Notes: generated from the sequence alone by a model not told the origin. DNA of 64,000 bases from Lachnospiraceae bacterium (GCA_024681795.1 JAILAD010000078.1:62001-126000), one strand, 5' to 3'. Positions 23,182 to 32,851 are shown, numbered from the stretch's first letter. Numbers and translations are program-made.

Positions 23182-24522
23182 TTATTTTATTTCTTTTTTC
23201 TGTATAAAATACAAAATAGCGCAGATTGCAAGTCCCATGAAGGCACCGAAAATTACCACGACTGACTGTGTGGCATTGATTTTCGGGTCGTGATCGCGAA
23301 TGTCGGGAACAGTTGATTTTTCGGAATCGGAAGTGATTTCAACGATTCCGGCTTCTTCGGATGAAATTTCGGAAACGGTTTCCGAGGAACCTTCTGAAAG
23401 GGCCGCTTCTTCGGCCTCTTTTTTATGCAGGGAAAACTGCGGGTCGAGTTCCACTTCGTTTATGGCATCAAGAGCGTTGCTTGTAACGGACAGCCCTTCC
23501 TTGCTGTATGCGGTTACAACTACGATTTTATTCTCGTTTTTGCGGATGATTTCGGTAAAATCGCCTTTTGTTCCGTAGTCAAATTTTTTTAATTCCGAAT
23601 AGGTTTTTCCGCCGTCGGTGGATACGCGGTATCCCGATAATACGCTGTTTGCATTCGAGGCATTGACGGAAAAAGTGATCAGACATGCGCGGTTTGTAAT
23701 CTGTTCATATTCCTTTACCGAGACGGTTACGTCTTCCGGATATTTGGAACTGTCTTTTATGGAATAAGGCTCGGAATATTCAACTGCTGGAATTCCTTCA
23801 AATTTATAAATCATTGAATTGGAGTTCAGGTTCAGGGCACGTGCTATTGCAATTGCATCATTTTTACCGATTTCATCCAATGCCTGAGGCGTATCGATAT
23901 AGTGAAGGTACTCTTCCCTGTCCATATAGAGGTGTTCGATAATCATTGCAGGTATATTGCCGTTATCCTCGCAGTTCCGGATCAGGCCGTAATACTCTTT
24001 CCCTTCGCTGTCCGTACAGGTGTATATTCCGGCGTTGTAAATGCCCATGCCCTGCAGCGATTCTGAGACGGATTGTGCAATCGGCATAACGGCTTCCTGA
24101 AGTTTTTCATTGGAAGGAACGTAGATTTCGGATCCGGTCTGCTTGTGAAATTCGGATTCGTTAAAATGAATGCTGATGACATAATCGGCTTTTTTTGCCT
24201 TGGCGTAATTCGCTCTCTCCGCTATTTTCGGATTTTTGTCATCTTTTCTTGTAAGCAATACTTTTACATTATCAAATCTTTCAAGGTATGATTTGACGGA
24301 TTTGGCAACCGCCAGATTCAGATCTTTTTCTTTTAAATCAAAATATTCACAGCCTGTACTCTTTCCGCCGTTACCTGCATCGATGACGACAACCACGGGA
24401 TTGTCTTTTGCAGGCGCCGCAGTTACGGTAAGCGGTGAGAAAACGGAAAAAAGAACCGTAATCAGAAGAACGGCCGTGAGTATCATTTTTATTGTATTGT
24501 GTTTATTTAAGATGCTTTTCAT
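23182..24522 (-). CDS. N-acetylmuramoyl-L-alanine amidase-like protein, membrane-anchored, altered Zn site
   Basis: A 446-residue Amidase_3-family protein. A signal-like hydrophobic segment is at about 10-35. The amidase domain (about 42-230) keeps Glu65 (DLKEKDLNLAVAK), His119 (YVISIHFNES) and catalytic Glu196 (MIIEHLYMDREEY). The first zinc ligand, normally His in DPGHGG, is Asn51 here (VIDAGNGGKSTG). A beta-rich region (about 260-350) resembles an Ig-like fold, followed by a Ser/Glu-rich linker and a C-terminal membrane helix (about 415-440) ending in KKEIK. It probably acts at the cell surface on peptidoglycan, if active at all. Confidence 0.85.
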   Translation of the reverse strand: MKSILNKHNTIKMILTAVLLITVLFSVFSPLTVTAAPAKDNPVVVVIDAGNGGKSTGCEYFDLKEKDLNLAVAKSVKSYLERFDNVKVLLTRKDDKNPKIAERANYAKAKKADYVISIHFNESEFHKQTGSEIYVPSNEKLQEAVMPIAQSVSESLQGMGIYNAGIYTCTDSEGKEYYGLIRNCEDNGNIPAMIIEHLYMDREEYLHYIDTPQALDEIGKNDAIAIARALNLNSNSMIYKFEGIPAVEYSEPYSIKDSSKYPEDVTVSVKEYEQITNRACLITFSVNASNANSVLSGYRVSTDGGKTYSELKKFDYGTKGDFTEIIRKNENKIVVVTAYSKEGLSVTSNALDAINEVELDPQFSLHKKEAEEAALSEGSSETVSEISSEEAGIVEITSDSEKSTVPDIRDHDPKINATQSVVVIFGAFMGLAICAILYFIQKKEIK

Positions 24523-24581
24523 ACTTAAATTACGTGAAATTCTTAACAGAATCTGATTCCTGAATGATTTATCTGAAGGAA

Positions 24582-24612
24582 AAAACCGGTCCCTTATAAA
24601 GAAACCGGTTTT
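24582..24612 (-). terminator. terminator after the coiled-coil protein gene
   Basis: AAAACCGGT pairs with ACCGGTTTT; on the minus strand the stem runs directly into TTTTTT. It lies 40 bases past the stop codon of the 24652-25284 gene and so ends the rsmD-coaD-coiled-coil unit. Confidence 0.8.
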
Positions 24613-24651
24613 CGTGTTTCATCTCTGTTTTTTGAAAACGTATTGTGGTTC

Positions 24652-25284
24652 CTATACCATGTCAAGATTTAATTCTCCGGTAGAGGAAGGAATTCCGGAA
24701 AAGCTGTCGGTATTTCCCGAAGGCATTACCTGTGTTGCTTCGATACGTTCCGGATACAACTCGGCACGATTCTCTTTTAAGGTATTGTAATAACGGTCAA
24801 GAGCTGCCTGCTGTTCGTTATATTTCTTTTCGTTGGTTTCCATAGCCTGGGCAATTACTTTTTCGATTTCCGCCATCAGTTCATCGGTATATGCAATGGC
24901 TGCTTCTTTAATCTGATTTGCTTCGGCGGTTGCGTTGTCGAGAATTTCCTGAGCCTGTGTAGTTGCCAGTCTCATAACTTCGTCGGACTGTGCATATGCT
25001 GCCTGAACAATTTCGTGTTCGCTTACCATCTGATTGGTTCTTGCCGATGCATCGTCGATTAATGCCTGCGCTTTTTTCTTTGCATCGTTCATGATTGCTT
25101 CTTTATTGGAAACAATCTTGCGAAGAGCTTTGATTTCATCGGGAGTGCTTGCTTTTAATTCTTCTATAAGCTCCATAAACTCTTCTTTGTCGACCGTAAT
25201 TTTGTTCGGTGCAAAGATGGTTCCCTTGCAACCATCGATATAATCTTCAATGTCTTTGATGGTTTGTTCGATTTTGCTTTGCAT
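24652..25284 (-). CDS. coiled-coil protein (often labelled ATPase or DivIVA-like)
   Basis: A 210-residue, mostly helical protein. Residues about 45-165 are a continuous coiled coil with Ala-rich heptads (DAKKKAQALIDDASARTNQM, AQEILDNATAEANQIKEAAI), similar to V-ATPase stalk subunits and to DivIVA tails. No ATP-binding motif is present, so a name such as ATPase would mislead. The tail is Ser/Pro-rich and disordered. It follows rsmD and coaD and ends at a good terminator. A structural or cell-pole role is inference. Confidence 0.75.
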   Translation of the reverse strand: MQSKIEQTIKDIEDYIDGCKGTIFAPNKITVDKEEFMELIEELKASTPDEIKALRKIVSNKEAIMNDAKKKAQALIDDASARTNQMVSEHEIVQAAYAQSDEVMRLATTQAQEILDNATAEANQIKEAAIAYTDELMAEIEKVIAQAMETNEKKYNEQQAALDRYYNTLKENRAELYPERIEATQVMPSGNTDSFSGIPSSTGELNLDMV

Positions 25285-25343
25285 TTTTATTCTCCTTTGA
25301 CTTTACACAAAAATAATTTTATGAAAAGCGCAATGCGCCGGGA

Positions 25344-25832
25344 TTACATATCATAGCCGTATTTACGGTAAAGCTTGGTGGCAACGTATTTCGGAACGAG
25401 CTGCGAAATATCGCCGTGGAAAGAGGCAATCTCTCTTACCGTTGAGGAAGAAAGGAAGGAATATGCCAGATCCGTTGTCAGGAATATCGTTTCCAGATCT
25501 CCTCTTGAAATGGTGGAGTTTGTCTGCGCAAAATGGAGCTCGTAATCAAAATCCGTAATAGCCCGAAGCCCTCTGATTGCAATATGACAGTTCTTCTCTC
25601 TTGCATAATCGATTAAAAGGCCCGAGAAGGAATCAATCTCCACATTCGGTAAGTGCGCAGTAACCTCACGTAACATTGTAACACGTTCTTCTACTGTAAA
25701 CAAGGGAGATTTTGCAGGATTATTCAAGACGGCAACGATAATGTGGTCAAAAATCCTGCTGGCTCTTGTGATGACATCGATATGACCGTAGGTTACGGGA
25801 TCAAAACTCCCCGGATAGATGGCTGTACGCAT
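25344..25832 (-). CDS. coaD: phosphopantetheine adenylyltransferase CoaD
   Basis: A 162-residue enzyme making dephospho-CoA from 4'-phosphopantetheine and ATP. Motifs: AIYPGSFDPVTYGHIDVITR (TxGH), the RGLRAITDFDYELHFA block, and SFLSSSTVREIASFHGD. I use the ATG at 25832 (AAGGAG upstream) rather than the GTG two codons earlier. It follows rsmD directly, the usual Firmicute pair. Confidence 0.97.
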   Translation of the reverse strand: MRTAIYPGSFDPVTYGHIDVITRASRIFDHIIVAVLNNPAKSPLFTVEERVTMLREVTAHLPNVEIDSFSGLLIDYAREKNCHIAIRGLRAITDFDYELHFAQTNSTISRGDLETIFLTTDLAYSFLSSSTVREIASFHGDISQLVPKYVATKLYRKYGYDM

Positions 25833-25837
25833 TTGCA

Positions 25838-26389
25838 CTACTCCTTGTATTTTATGAAAACATGTCTGCAGCTTTTATAATTTTTTTCTTTATAAATACA
25901 TAAATTATACTGTTCCAGGAATGAATAATCGGCATTTTCGTCACATTCCGTAACGATAATTCCGTCCTCTTTCAAAAGGCCCTTTTGATGAATGAGGGGA
26001 ATGATATCCCGTTCTGCATGCAGGGCAAAAGGCGGATCCAGAAAAATGATATCCGCTTTTTCCAAAAGCTTTAAGGAAATCGCGTCTTTTACATCTTTTT
26101 TTACAATGCGGGCTTTTTCGGAAAGTCTTGTTTTTTCAAGATTTTCGTTAATGCAGTTCAATGCCTCCCGGTCATTTTCCACAAAGTAGGCAACTCTCGC
26201 ACCCCTGCTCAACGCTTCGATTCCGATTCCGCCGCTTCCGCTGAATAAATCCAGAAAAACCGCATCATAAAGTGCATCCGATAAACAATTAAACAATGTC
26301 TCTTTATGTTTGTCAATGGTGGGGCGGGTTTTGTCGCCCTTTGGCGTCTTTAACGGAATGCTCCGCGCCGTACCTGCAATTACTCTCAT
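25838..26389 (-). CDS. rsmD: 16S rRNA (guanine(966)-N(2))-methyltransferase RsmD
   Basis: A 183-residue SAM-dependent methyltransferase. It starts MRVIAGTARSIPLKTPKGDKTRPT, has the SAM loop LDLFSGSGGIGIEALSRGA and the catalytic DPPF in ADIIFLDPPFALHAE. It modifies G966 of 16S rRNA. It overlaps the stop of parC by 4 bases and leads into coaD. Confidence 0.96.
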   Translation of the reverse strand: MRVIAGTARSIPLKTPKGDKTRPTIDKHKETLFNCLSDALYDAVFLDLFSGSGGIGIEALSRGARVAYFVENDREALNCINENLEKTRLSEKARIVKKDVKDAISLKLLEKADIIFLDPPFALHAERDIIPLIHQKGLLKEDGIIVTECDENADYSFLEQYNLCIYKEKNYKSCRHVFIKYKE

Positions 26390-28623
26390 AGTCTTAATTT
26401 TGTTCCTTTGCCGTCACGGCCGGTCAGTTTGATTTTAGAGAATTCGATTAATTTGTCACGGTAAGAAAATACATTTCCGCCGTCCGTATTTTCATAGAAT
26501 ACCATATCCACTTCGGCATTTGCGGAAAGCTTCATACCTCTTACACCGGAGGAATTCTTTTTCATTTCCGATATTTCCTCAACCGGGAATCGGATAAAGT
26601 ATCCGTCGTTGGAAACCATAACGACATTCTTCGTATCTTTCATGACTTCAATACTTACAACCCTGTCTCCGTCATTCAGTTTTGTCGCAAGAATCTGTCT
26701 TCTTGTTACGTCGAATTCTCCGCCGCTTACGATTTTACACAAAGATTTCGCGGTAACGAATACGAACCGGTAAAGATTTAATTCCGACTGAGAGGATACG
26801 TTCAGAATCTGTTCGTTTTTGGAGGAATATGTGGAAATATTGTCAATTGCAATTCCTTTATCCTTCATTTTACCCATCGGAATATCGGAAACCTTGACGG
26901 TGTGCATCTGTCCCATATCCGTAAAGATACAGATTCTGCCTGTGTTCTTGCAGAGTACGATGAATTTGTTCTCTTCCTCGACGGTTTCCTTATTTCTTGT
27001 GTAGGTATTTTCGTCAACGCATTTTACATATCCGAAGCGGTCCATCAGAACGTAAACATCCGCCTCTTCAATCTTCTTTTCCTCATAAACGGCTTCTTCG
27101 CCGTTTTCAATCACGGTACGGCGTTTTCTTGAAAATTCCTTCTTAAACTGCTCCAAATCGCTTAAAATGACCTGCGTCATGGAATCGTGACGCTCGAGAA
27201 TATCCTCGTAACGGAAAATATTCGCCATGGTTTCGTCATGTTCTTTAATTAATGCATCCAGCTCGAGGCCGATTAATTTATACAGCCTCATTTCGAGAAT
27301 GGCATTTGCCTGACGTTCGGTAAAACGAAGCATCGCGGCCATAATCTCGGATTCTTTGGATTTAAAACGGATTCCGGTGGTATCGCCTTCGACAAGACAA
27401 CGCTTGGCCATCGGACGGTCCTTGCTTCCGCGTAAAATTTCAATAATCAGATCGATTACGTTGCAGGCGCGGATCAAACCTTCCTGGATTTCCTTGCGCT
27501 CGTTTTCTTTTTGAAGTAAATTCGTATATTTTCTTCTGTTGATTTCATAATAAAATGCACTGCATTTGCTTAAAATGTCGCGTAAGCCCATGGTTTCCGG
27601 CCTTTTGTCGGAAATGGCAAGCATGTAAACGCCGAACGTATCCTCCAGTTTGGTCTTTTTATAAAGCATATTGATGAAATTATTGGTATCGGTATCTTTT
27701 TTTAACTCAATTACGATACGGATTCCTTCCTTGGAGGACTGGTTGGAAATATCCACAATATCCGTACATTTCTTGCTCTCATAAAGATCCGCGACATCCG
27801 AAAGAAATTTGGAAATACCGGAACCGATCATGGTATAGGGGATTTCGGAAATAACGACGTTGATATGGCCGTTCTTTCCTTTCTCAATATCCACTTTTCC
27901 CCGGATTCTGATTTTTCCTTCGCCTGTTTCGTAGATATCCAAAAGATCGTCTTTATTGATTACGATACCGCCGGTCGGAAAATCCGGCCCCTTAATATAA
28001 CGCATCAGTTGTTTTGTACTGATTTCCGGGTTTTCGATATAGGCTTTCATCGCATCGATGACTTCGCCGATGTTATGAGGGGGAATTGACGTTGTCATGC
28101 CGACCGCAATTCCTTCCGAACCGTTAATCAGAATATTGGGGATTCTGCAAGGCAGAACTTCAGGTTCTTTTTCCGTTTCGTCAAAGTTCGGGATAAAATC
28201 AATCACGTCCTTGTCAAGATCGGAAAGCATGGCGTCCTGTGTGCATTTCTGAAGACGTGCTTCCGTATAACGCATGGCAGCGGCGGTATCGCCTTCAATA
28301 TTTCCGAAGTTACCGTGACCGTCAACGAGAGCCATTCCTTTTTTGAAATCCTGCGCCATTACGACCAGCGAATCATAAATGGAACTGTCACCGTGGGGAT
28401 GATATTTACCCATGGTATCCCCGACGATACGGGCACTTTTACGATACGGATGGTTGTAATAAATTCCGAGTTCGTGCATATCATATAAAGTTCTTCTCTG
28501 TACGGGTTTTAATCCGTCTCTTACATCGGGCAGCGCACGGGCGATGATAACACTCATGGCATAGTCGATATAGGATTTCTGCATTACTTCGGAATATTCG
28601 GTTTTTATAATATTCTCTGACAT
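26386..28623 (-). CDS. parC: DNA topoisomerase IV subunit A (ParC-like)
   Basis: A 745-residue type IIA topoisomerase A subunit. Seen are the winged-helix QRDR SARIVGDTMGKYHPHGDSSIYD, catalytic Tyr119 in AAAMRYTEARL, the tower and coiled-coil regions, and a C-terminal beta-pinwheel. I saw no GyrA-box (QRRGGKG) in the C-terminal part, and the gene is paired with parE-like DNA away from dnaA-gyr genes, so ParC is preferred over GyrA. It decatenates daughter chromosomes. Starts 30 bases after parE ends. Confidence 0.88.
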   Translation of the reverse strand: MSENIIKTEYSEVMQKSYIDYAMSVIIARALPDVRDGLKPVQRRTLYDMHELGIYYNHPYRKSARIVGDTMGKYHPHGDSSIYDSLVVMAQDFKKGMALVDGHGNFGNIEGDTAAAMRYTEARLQKCTQDAMLSDLDKDVIDFIPNFDETEKEPEVLPCRIPNILINGSEGIAVGMTTSIPPHNIGEVIDAMKAYIENPEISTKQLMRYIKGPDFPTGGIVINKDDLLDIYETGEGKIRIRGKVDIEKGKNGHINVVISEIPYTMIGSGISKFLSDVADLYESKKCTDIVDISNQSSKEGIRIVIELKKDTDTNNFINMLYKKTKLEDTFGVYMLAISDKRPETMGLRDILSKCSAFYYEINRRKYTNLLQKENERKEIQEGLIRACNVIDLIIEILRGSKDRPMAKRCLVEGDTTGIRFKSKESEIMAAMLRFTERQANAILEMRLYKLIGLELDALIKEHDETMANIFRYEDILERHDSMTQVILSDLEQFKKEFSRKRRTVIENGEEAVYEEKKIEEADVYVLMDRFGYVKCVDENTYTRNKETVEEENKFIVLCKNTGRICIFTDMGQMHTVKVSDIPMGKMKDKGIAIDNISTYSSKNEQILNVSSQSELNLYRFVFVTAKSLCKIVSGGEFDVTRRQILATKLNDGDRVVSIEVMKDTKNVVMVSNDGYFIRFPVEEISEMKKNSSGVRGMKLSANAEVDMVFYENTDGGNVFSYRDKLIEFSKIKLTGRDGKGTKLRL

Positions 28624-28653
28624 TTCTTCACCTTAAATATAGATTTATGAAAA

Positions 28654-30585
28654 TTAAACATCCAAAAGCGCATCCTGTGCATGCAGGTAAATGAATTCCT
28701 TCCTGGGCGGAACCTCGGTTCCCATCAAAAGTTCCGTAATCTTACTGGCCTGCGAAGCATCTTCGATTTCGACAAGCTTTAAATTACGGGTTTCCGGATT
28801 TAGCGTGGTTTCCCAAAGCTGTTCCGGATCCATTTCTCCGAGTCCTTTATATCGCTGTAATGTGAAAGGCCCTTTGTGGTTTTTCCGGTATTTGGCCAGC
28901 GCGTAATCGTCGTATAAATACTCTTCTTCCCCTTTCTTCGGAACCGCCTTGTAAAGCGGAGGCATGGCAATATAAACATGCCCTTCCTGTATCAGTTCCG
29001 GCATAAAACGGTAGAATAAAGTCAGAAGCAAGGTACTGATATGTGCTCCGTCGACATCGGCATCGGCCATAATGATAATCTTGTTATACCGGAGTTTGGA
29101 AATATCGAAATCATTGCCGTAGCCTTCCGAAAAACCGCAGCCGAATGCATTGATCATGGTTTTGATTTCCGCATTTGCAAGAATTTTGTCAATGCTTGCT
29201 TTTTCAACATTTAGAATTTTTCCGCGGATTGGGAGAATTGCCTGATATTTCCGGTTTCTCGCTGTTTTAGCACTGCCGCCGGCGGAATCACCTTCGACAA
29301 TAAAAATCTCACATTTTTCCATTTCTTTCGACTCACAGTTCGCAAGTTTACCGTTTGAGTCAAAGGAAAATTTCTGTTTGGAGAGCATATTTGTCTTTGC
29401 TCTCTCTTCCGCTTTTCGGATTTTTGCCGCTTTCTCCGCACAGGAAATTACGGATTTTAAATTTTCAAGATTCCTGTCAAAATAAAGTACAAGCTCGTCG
29501 CCGGTTACTTTTGATACCGCTTTTGCCGCATCCTGGTTATCGAGTTTTGTTTTGGTCTGGCCTTCGAATCTCGGTGCGGGATGCTTGATGGAAATAACGG
29601 CAACCATTCCGGAACGGACTTCGGGACCGGTGAAATTCTGATCCTTGTCTTTTAATATTTTCAGCTCTTTTGCGTAATTATTGATAATTGTTGTAAAGGT
29701 GGTTTTGAAACCGGTAATATGGGTTCCGCCTTCTGCATTATAGATATTGTTGCAAAAGCCGAGAACATCCTCGTGAAACTCGTTGATGTACTGAAATGCA
29801 CATTCCACGATGATATCGTCGGAACTTCCTTTAAAAGAAACCACTTCGTGTACGGTTTCGCGGCCCTTGTTGATATCCTCGACAAAGCTTACCAGACCAC
29901 CCGGCTCATGAAATTCAATTTTTTCCTGCGGATCCACTCTTCTGTCTTCGAATACGATTGTCAGTTCCGGATTTAAATAAGCGGTCTCATGAAGACGAAG
30001 TTTGATATCTTCCGCTTTGAAATACGTTTTTTCAAAAATCGTATCATCCGGTATAAAGGTGATGGTGGTTCCTGTTTTGTTGGTTTTTCCGACAACCGGA
30101 AGAAGTCCGTTAATCAGTTCGGTAGTCGGTTTGCCGCAGGCATAGGTATCCTCATAGATGTTGCCGTCACGTTTAACCTGTACCTTCATATATTTGGAAA
30201 GAGCATTTACAACAGAGGAACCGACACCGTGCAGACCGCCGGAGTTTTTATAAATGTTGTTATCGAATTTGCCACCGGCATGAAGCGTTGTTAATACGAT
30301 ACGCTCTGCAGAAACGCCTTTCTCATGCATATCGACGGGGATTCCGCGCCCGTTGTCGGAAACGGTTGCAGATCCGTCCTTATCTAAAATGACCGTGATT
30401 TTGGAGCAGTATCCTGCCATATGTTCATCAACGGAATTGTCCATTATTTCATATACGAGATGGTTTAATCCCTTTGTGGAAAGGGAACCGATGTACATAC
30501 CGGGGCGTTCCCTGACCGGTTCAAGCCCCTCAAGTACGGTAATTGACGAAGAATTATATTCCTGTTTACTGCTGTTTTTTGCCAT
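28654..30585 (-). CDS. parE: DNA topoisomerase IV subunit B (ParE-like)
   Basis: A 643-residue subunit. The GHKL ATPase contains VYEIMDNSVDEHMAG, SDNGRGIPVD and GGLHGVGSSVVNAL. TOPRIM follows with FIVEGDSAGGSAK and ADADVDGAHISTLLL. The C-terminal QRYKGLGEMDPEQLWETTLNP is conserved. GyrB and ParE are hard to tell apart by eye; pairing with the ParC-like gene supports ParE. It has a clear promoter containing a long inverted repeat. Confidence 0.88.
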   Translation of the reverse strand: MAKNSSKQEYNSSSITVLEGLEPVRERPGMYIGSLSTKGLNHLVYEIMDNSVDEHMAGYCSKITVILDKDGSATVSDNGRGIPVDMHEKGVSAERIVLTTLHAGGKFDNNIYKNSGGLHGVGSSVVNALSKYMKVQVKRDGNIYEDTYACGKPTTELINGLLPVVGKTNKTGTTITFIPDDTIFEKTYFKAEDIKLRLHETAYLNPELTIVFEDRRVDPQEKIEFHEPGGLVSFVEDINKGRETVHEVVSFKGSSDDIIVECAFQYINEFHEDVLGFCNNIYNAEGGTHITGFKTTFTTIINNYAKELKILKDKDQNFTGPEVRSGMVAVISIKHPAPRFEGQTKTKLDNQDAAKAVSKVTGDELVLYFDRNLENLKSVISCAEKAAKIRKAEERAKTNMLSKQKFSFDSNGKLANCESKEMEKCEIFIVEGDSAGGSAKTARNRKYQAILPIRGKILNVEKASIDKILANAEIKTMINAFGCGFSEGYGNDFDISKLRYNKIIIMADADVDGAHISTLLLTLFYRFMPELIQEGHVYIAMPPLYKAVPKKGEEEYLYDDYALAKYRKNHKGPFTLQRYKGLGEMDPEQLWETTLNPETRNLKLVEIEDASQASKITELLMGTEVPPRKEFIYLHAQDALLDV

Positions 30586-30643
30586 TTCTGTCTATCCTTT
30601 TGTGAAACACTTTTTTAATCGGAATTAAAACGATTTGAAAAAT

Positions 30644-30677
30644 ACAAACACTTAGTTATTATAGCACAAGTGTTTGT
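30644..30677. promoter_or_regulatory. 10-bp inverted repeat spanning the parE -10
   Basis: ACAAACACTT (30644-30653) and AAGTGTTTGT (30668-30677) are perfect inverted copies separated by 14 bases that include the TATAAT. One arm lies in the promoter spacer, the other near the start of transcription, the layout of a repressor operator. The cognate regulator is not known. Confidence 0.55.
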
Positions 30678-30686
30678 GTTTTGCAA
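30658..30686 (-). promoter_or_regulatory. parE-parC promoter
   Basis: Minus strand: TTGCAA (30681-30686), 17-base spacer, TATAAT (30658-30663), about 70 bases before the parE ATG. Confidence 0.75.
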
Positions 30687-30775
30687 AGAGAAACAATACA
30701 CGATATAGTGAGAAACATTGATTTTTCAGATGTGAAAAGCTTGCGTAAAGATTGCGTACAGGATAAGAACTACTG

Positions 30776-32758
30776 TCAGGTCAGCGCCTCTTTTACTTTA
30801 ACGAGAATGTCATAGTCCTGAATAATATCAGCCAGAATAAACTGCATGTCACCGCTTTGGCGTACTCCGTTGATGTCCCCGGGACCTCTTAGGCGCAAAT
30901 CTTCTTCTGCAATAAAGAAGCCGTCATTGCTTTTGTGAAGGACTTCAAGACGTTCATTTTCCGTACTTTTCCCGCTTCCGTTAATAAAGACGCAGTAAGA
31001 CTGCGCATCTCCTCTTCCGACACGCCCTCTTAACTGATGCAGCCCGGCGAGGCCGAAACGTTCCGCATTTTCTATGATAATTACAGTTGCATTCGGCACG
31101 TCAATACCGACTTCCACAACAGTTGTGGAAATCAGAACATCGATTTCCCTTTTGGCAAAACTTTCCATGATATCGTTTTTTTCTTTCGGCTTCATTCGAC
31201 CGTGCAGAATTCCGTAACGTATGCCGCCTTTAAACCATGCATCCAGTTTTTCATGGTAGGAAGTAACGTTTTCAAGTTCGATATCTTCGTTCTCTTCCAC
31301 CATGGGACAGATGATATATGCCTGATGACCGTCATCTGTTTCTTTTTTTATCAGAGCAAACGCATCTTTACGCTGGGCCGGAGTGATTACACAGGATTTA
31401 ATCGGGATACGCTTTGCAGGCATATCCTTCATTACTGATATTTTTAAATCCGTATATAAAGTCAGTGTAAGCGTTCTCGGGATCGGAGTTGCACTCATTA
31501 CCAGAATATGCGGAGTGCTGCCTTTTTCGGAAAGCATTTGCCTCTGACGTACACCGAAGCGGTGCTGTTCGTCCGTAATGACAAGCGAAAGGTTCCGGAA
31601 ATTTACTTTTTCCTGGAAAATTGCGTGCGTACCGATTACGATATTATAATCTCCGTTTTCGATTCCGGCATATACTTTTTTCTTTTGTGCCGCAGTTAAG
31701 GAACCGGTTAATAAAACCGGTTTTAATGAAAGCCCGTACGCTTCGTTATCCTTACAAATTTTTTCATAATGTTGTGTGGCAAGCACTTCCGTGGGTGCCA
31801 TCATGGCGCACTGGAATCCCGCATTTGCCAAATCCGTCATGGCAAGAAACGCTACCATCGTCTTACCGCTTCCGACATCACCCTGAATCAGTCTTCTCAT
31901 GCAGATTCCCGAAGACAAGTCGGAACGGATTTCTTCCGCGGTTGCCTTCTGTGAACCGGTAAGTTCAAACGGTATGGATTCAATATAATGATTCCCCATG
32001 GAAAAATCATGGATGACAAAATCGGAGGGGCACTCGGTATTATCACTCTTTGAGGCTTCTATCTGTTTTAAAAAATCAAAAAATTCATGAAAAACAAGAG
32101 TGTTTCTTGCTTCTCCGGCATCCTCCGCATTATTTGGAAAATGAATTTTACGGAATGCATCGGATAAAGACATCAGATGATTTGTACGGATAAAATCATT
32201 TGAAAAAGAATCGTCAACCGGGAAAAAATCATTGATTGCGGTCTGAATGTGTTTTCGGATGGTATTACTGGAAATGCCTTTTGTCAGTGGATAAATTCCC
32301 TGGAGATTATTTAACTTTGCTTTGTAATCTTCCGGAGAATAATATTCGGGCATTTCCATGCTGTAGCCGAAACCGTTTTTTTTGATTTTACCGTAGAAAA
32401 CAAAACTTTTTCCGGGATAAAAGATATTTTTGACATAGGACTGACCGAAAAAGACGATTTTCAGCCGGATGGAAGAATTGTTCCTGCTTGCGTCGTGAAT
32501 CGTAAAGGTGCTGATTAACACCCTTGAATACCTGTTTTCGGAATAATCCCTGTTTACGGTACCGTAAACCGCAACGATTTGTCCGTCTTCAAGATCGTGA
32601 ATACCGGAAAAGGGAATAATCTCCGGATATTTGATATAACTTCTCGGCACATACCAAAGAAGGTCATTGACACTTTCGACATGCAGTTTTTTTAAACATT
32701 TTGCCGTTTTGTCACCGATTCGTTTGATTTGGGTTACATTTACCTGTTTTAAATCCAT
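30776..32758 (-). CDS. recG: ATP-dependent DNA helicase RecG
   Basis: A 660-residue RecG, using the ATG at 32758 (MDLKQVNVTQIKRIGDKTAK); the frame is open for 24 more codons upstream, but those overlap a terminator hairpin. The N-terminal wedge OB-fold (about 60-160) precedes helicase motifs: I GDVGSGKTMVAF, II DEQHRFGVRQR, III MSATPIPRTL, and later RFGLAGLHQLRGRVGRGD. It reverses stalled forks and branch-migrates Holliday junctions. It lies downstream of the DhaL kinase gene. Confidence 0.96.
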   Translation of the reverse strand: MDLKQVNVTQIKRIGDKTAKCLKKLHVESVNDLLWYVPRSYIKYPEIIPFSGIHDLEDGQIVAVYGTVNRDYSENRYSRVLISTFTIHDASRNNSSIRLKIVFFGQSYVKNIFYPGKSFVFYGKIKKNGFGYSMEMPEYYSPEDYKAKLNNLQGIYPLTKGISSNTIRKHIQTAINDFFPVDDSFSNDFIRTNHLMSLSDAFRKIHFPNNAEDAGEARNTLVFHEFFDFLKQIEASKSDNTECPSDFVIHDFSMGNHYIESIPFELTGSQKATAEEIRSDLSSGICMRRLIQGDVGSGKTMVAFLAMTDLANAGFQCAMMAPTEVLATQHYEKICKDNEAYGLSLKPVLLTGSLTAAQKKKVYAGIENGDYNIVIGTHAIFQEKVNFRNLSLVITDEQHRFGVRQRQMLSEKGSTPHILVMSATPIPRTLTLTLYTDLKISVMKDMPAKRIPIKSCVITPAQRKDAFALIKKETDDGHQAYIICPMVEENEDIELENVTSYHEKLDAWFKGGIRYGILHGRMKPKEKNDIMESFAKREIDVLISTTVVEVGIDVPNATVIIIENAERFGLAGLHQLRGRVGRGDAQSYCVFINGSGKSTENERLEVLHKSNDGFFIAEEDLRLRGPGDINGVRQSGDMQFILADIIQDYDILVKVKEALT

Positions 32759-32794
32759 TTTGTGTCCTGCATGTTGTAAAAATACGGGGTCTGA

Positions 32795-32821
32795 AAAGGG
32801 ATGACATTTTGTCATCCCTTT
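32795..32821 (-). terminator. terminator after the DhaL-kinase gene
   Basis: A perfect 12-bp stem, AAAGGGATGACA with TGTCATCCCTTT, around a 3-base loop. On the minus strand it ends in TTTTCA; the T-run is short, so some readthrough into recG is likely. Confidence 0.65.
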
Positions 32822-32851
32822 GAAATACAATTCTGTTTAAGGCAGGCAGCT

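Noticed and set aside
26386-30585. Assignment of the pair as gyrase (GyrA/GyrB)
   Set aside because: No GyrA-box in the A subunit and no dnaA, dnaN or recF nearby; topoisomerase IV fits better, though not proven.
30739-30760. TTGCGTA direct repeat downstream of recG
   Set aside because: Two imperfect copies only, with no associated function visible.
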